Source: Thermoplasmatota archaeon
GTDB lineage: Archaea > Thermoplasmatota > Thermoplasmata > Thermoplasmatales > Thermoplasmataceae
Reading direction: 5' to 3'
DNA length: 14,641 bases
NCBI GenBank assembly: GCA_023489425.1
Contig: JAMDCG010000115.1
Span: 1 to 14,641, forward strand
Part shown: one piece after another, positions 13,486 to 14,641 of the stretch
Position numbering within the stretch: position 1 is the stretch's first letter
Layout: the number at the start of each line of letters is the position of its first letter
Position numbers and translations under genes: made by a program
Notes under the pieces: model-generated
The model's input: only the letters and a program-made list of their open reading frames with translations
Database searches by the model: none
Told to the model about the DNA's origin: nothing

Positions 13486-14363
13486 TGCTTCTTTCCACTT
13501 TCAATTACCCTAATATCCTCTGCCTTGACCTTTACGGGAATTAGCATAGCAGACTCTATAAACTGAACCGTCACTTCTTCTTTTTCATGGTCGATATTCA
13601 TGATTCTGGCCTTTTCTCCCTTAAATGGCCCCTTTACAAGTTCAACGAATGATCCCAGTTCAAGACCTGCAACCGCAGGCTTTGGAGTGAGTTGTTCCTG
13701 TATCTCCTCTATATTTATTGCTCCTTCAACAACACCCTTGAAATTCCTCATTGACCTTCCAAGATATGGTATTCTATCAGGGTGCATGGTTTCCAAATAA
13801 AAGTATCCCCTCAACTCGTATGGAGACATTATTGCCATTATTTCCCTCTTTGCCGTGGGATTAAGAACAGTTCTCTCCTCTAGATCCTTTTCATCGGAAT
13901 TTAGAAGATTTGTGGCAACCTCAAGTTCCTTGCCAACATTTGTTTTTACGGCAATTATTACTGGTTTGAGGATGATACTGTCTGTGAAATTTGCAGAGTG
14001 GATTCCATCTTCAGATGCTATCCTTATGCGTACCGTAACGCTGTCACCTATACTTCCCCCCTTAGGTGAATCAATGGTAAACATCATTTCTCTTACCGCA
14101 TGTCCCTCAAGCTCAAGCTTCTTCTCGAATTTCTTATCTCCATCAGGACTGAACTGAAGAATTCCTCTATCATTATTTGTAAAGTCCATTTCCCAAATGA
14201 TGGACGAATCAGCTTGTATGAATTCCATTGATAATTCTATTTTAAAAGTCCTTTTTTCCTTCTCAATATTCCTTATGGTGACAGGTATATTTACCTTCTG
14301 TCCACAATAAGAATTAATTTCCTTACTCTCACACTCGATCCATTCATATTCCTGTATGCTCAT
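13482..14363 (-). CDS. spt5: Transcription elongation factor Spt5 (NusG family) with extra N-terminal domain
   Basis: Spt5 binds the RNA polymerase clamp and increases processivity, with Spt4 as usual partner. The conserved part is C-terminal: an NGN domain at about 134-227 (PVIIAVKTNVGKELEVATNLL, then IMAIMSPYELRGYFYLE, GVVEGAINIEEI) and a KOW domain at about 234-270 (GLELGSFVELVKGPFKGEKARIMNI). Typical archaeal Spt5 is about 150 residues; here it has 293 because of an N-terminal region of about 130 residues with beta-sandwich character (VNIPVTIRNIEKEKRTFKIE, DSVTVRIRIASEDG), resembling Ig-like folds. The long form is continuous in frame, and an internal start near the NGN domain lacks a good ribosome binding site. 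The ATG is 9 nt after the secE stop. The next gene overlaps by 4 nt. Confidence 0.92.
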   Translation of the reverse strand: MSIQEYEWIECESKEINSYCGQKVNIPVTIRNIEKEKRTFKIELSMEFIQADSSIIWEMDFTNNDRGILQFSPDGDKKFEKKLELEGHAVREMMFTIDSPKGGSIGDSVTVRIRIASEDGIHSANFTDSIILKPVIIAVKTNVGKELEVATNLLNSDEKDLEERTVLNPTAKREIMAIMSPYELRGYFYLETMHPDRIPYLGRSMRNFKGVVEGAINIEEIQEQLTPKPAVAGLELGSFVELVKGPFKGEKARIMNIDHEKEEVTVQFIESAMLIPVKVKAEDIRVIESGKKQ

Positions 14364-14372
14364 TCTTAACCC

Positions 14373-14585
14373 TCAAAAAGCTATAGTCATCAGATAGTAA
14401 ATTAAAAAGCCAAGAGCCCCTAAAAAGATAATACCTGCACCGGTAATAGCCAGTACCTTGACATATTCCTGAGATCCAGGCTTTTTTGCCATCTTTATGA
14501 TTCTGGCATACTTGCCTTTCCCTATCCCAGAAAATCGTCTCTCGATTTTCTTCTGTACTTCCACGAGATCTTCTTCAACTGACAT
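14373..14585 (-). CDS. secE: Preprotein translocase subunit SecE (Sec61-gamma)
   Basis: The small single-helix subunit that clamps the SecY channel. It has 70 residues: an amphipathic N-terminal helix (EEDLVEVQKKIERRF), the conserved basic turn MAKKPGSQEYVKV (32-44) that lies on the membrane surface, and one transmembrane helix at about 43-66 (VLAITGAGIIFLGALGFLIYYL). This is the normal archaeal length and layout. It precedes spt5 by 9 nt, an arrangement conserved across archaea, and appears to be the first gene of the operon because a good TATA box lies upstream. Confidence 0.93.
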   Translation of the reverse strand: MSVEEDLVEVQKKIERRFSGIGKGKYARIIKMAKKPGSQEYVKVLAITGAGIIFLGALGFLIYYLMTIAF

Positions 14586-14616
14586 AAATTACCCTGTTGT
14601 TTAGTTAACGAATACT

Positions 14617-14624
14617 TATTAAAA
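14617..14624 (-). promoter_or_regulatory. Probable TATA box of the secE-spt5 operon
   Basis: TTTAATAA on the minus strand, within CTTTTTTAATAAGT, is centred about 35 nt upstream of the secE ATG. That would give a very short leader containing CAGGGTAA just before the ATG as a weak ribosome binding site. Confidence 0.5.
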
Positions 14625-14641
14625 AAGTTTGTTGATAAAAA

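Noticed and set aside
1..14641. Defence system, CRISPR array, prophage or transposon
   Set aside because: No repeat-spacer pattern, transposase, integrase, toxin-antitoxin pair or nuclease/helicase cluster was seen; the content is core archaeal genes.

Overview
The window looks like chromosomal DNA of a euryarchaeon, most likely of the order Thermoplasmatales (acidophilic, wall-less archaea); that placement is inferred from gene content and style, not from a search. Archaeal markers are the L11-L1-L10-L12 stalk operon with the charged Lys/Glu hinge and G(L)FG-type tails, Spt5 and SecE/Sec61-gamma, the HMG-CoA synthase/thiolase/DUF35 operon of the archaeal mevalonate pathway, MptE, a DUF373 membrane protein, a PUA-domain protein, and AT-rich TATA boxes about 24-35 nt upstream of start codons (many transcripts probably leaderless). 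DNA is AT-rich, genes are closely packed, and no mobile element, CRISPR array, tRNA or rRNA was seen.

Layout. 1-352: a perfect 127-bp inverted repeat with a 98-nt spacer folds the 3' end of ftcD back on itself; this is most probably an assembly or amplification artefact and it breaks ftcD (minus strand, to 980). 1137-1754: pcp (pyroglutamyl peptidase). 1755-2097: AT-rich non-coding. 2098-2619: a plus-strand membrane-anchored Ser/Thr-rich protein of unknown function. 5536-2884 (minus): ribosomal stalk genes rpl11, rpl1, rpl10, rpl12 and a small two-helix membrane protein. 5591-6250 (plus): a ComB-like phosphosulfolactate phosphatase, divergent from rpl11 and overlapping the end of mptE. 8011-6231 (minus): DUF373 membrane protein and mptE. 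8279-8064 (minus): small winged-helix protein with a palindrome upstream. 8482-11104 (plus): HMG-CoA synthase, thiolase-fold protein, DUF35 protein. 11566-11108 (minus): Bcp-type peroxiredoxin. 14585-11611 (minus): secE, spt5, an unknown 469-residue protein and a PUA protein in one tightly packed operon.

How the genes work together. Two information-processing blocks (the ribosomal stalk, and SecE/Spt5/PUA) frame a metabolic middle. The plus-strand trio would make HMG-CoA for isoprenoid ether lipids. MptE makes the pterin diphosphate precursor of folate or methanopterin-type C1 carriers, the sort of carrier FtcD uses to accept the formimino group from histidine breakdown.

The most interesting points are: the thiolase in the HMG-CoA operon has lost both the nucleophilic Cys (now Thr91) and the GHP-motif His (now Phe339), while its partner HMG-CoA synthase keeps its catalytic residues; Spt5 carries an extra N-terminal beta-rich domain of about 130 residues; an unrecognised 469-residue protein is translationally coupled to Spt5; and a single AT-rich element sits where a TATA box would be expected for both rpl11 and the divergent comB-like gene.
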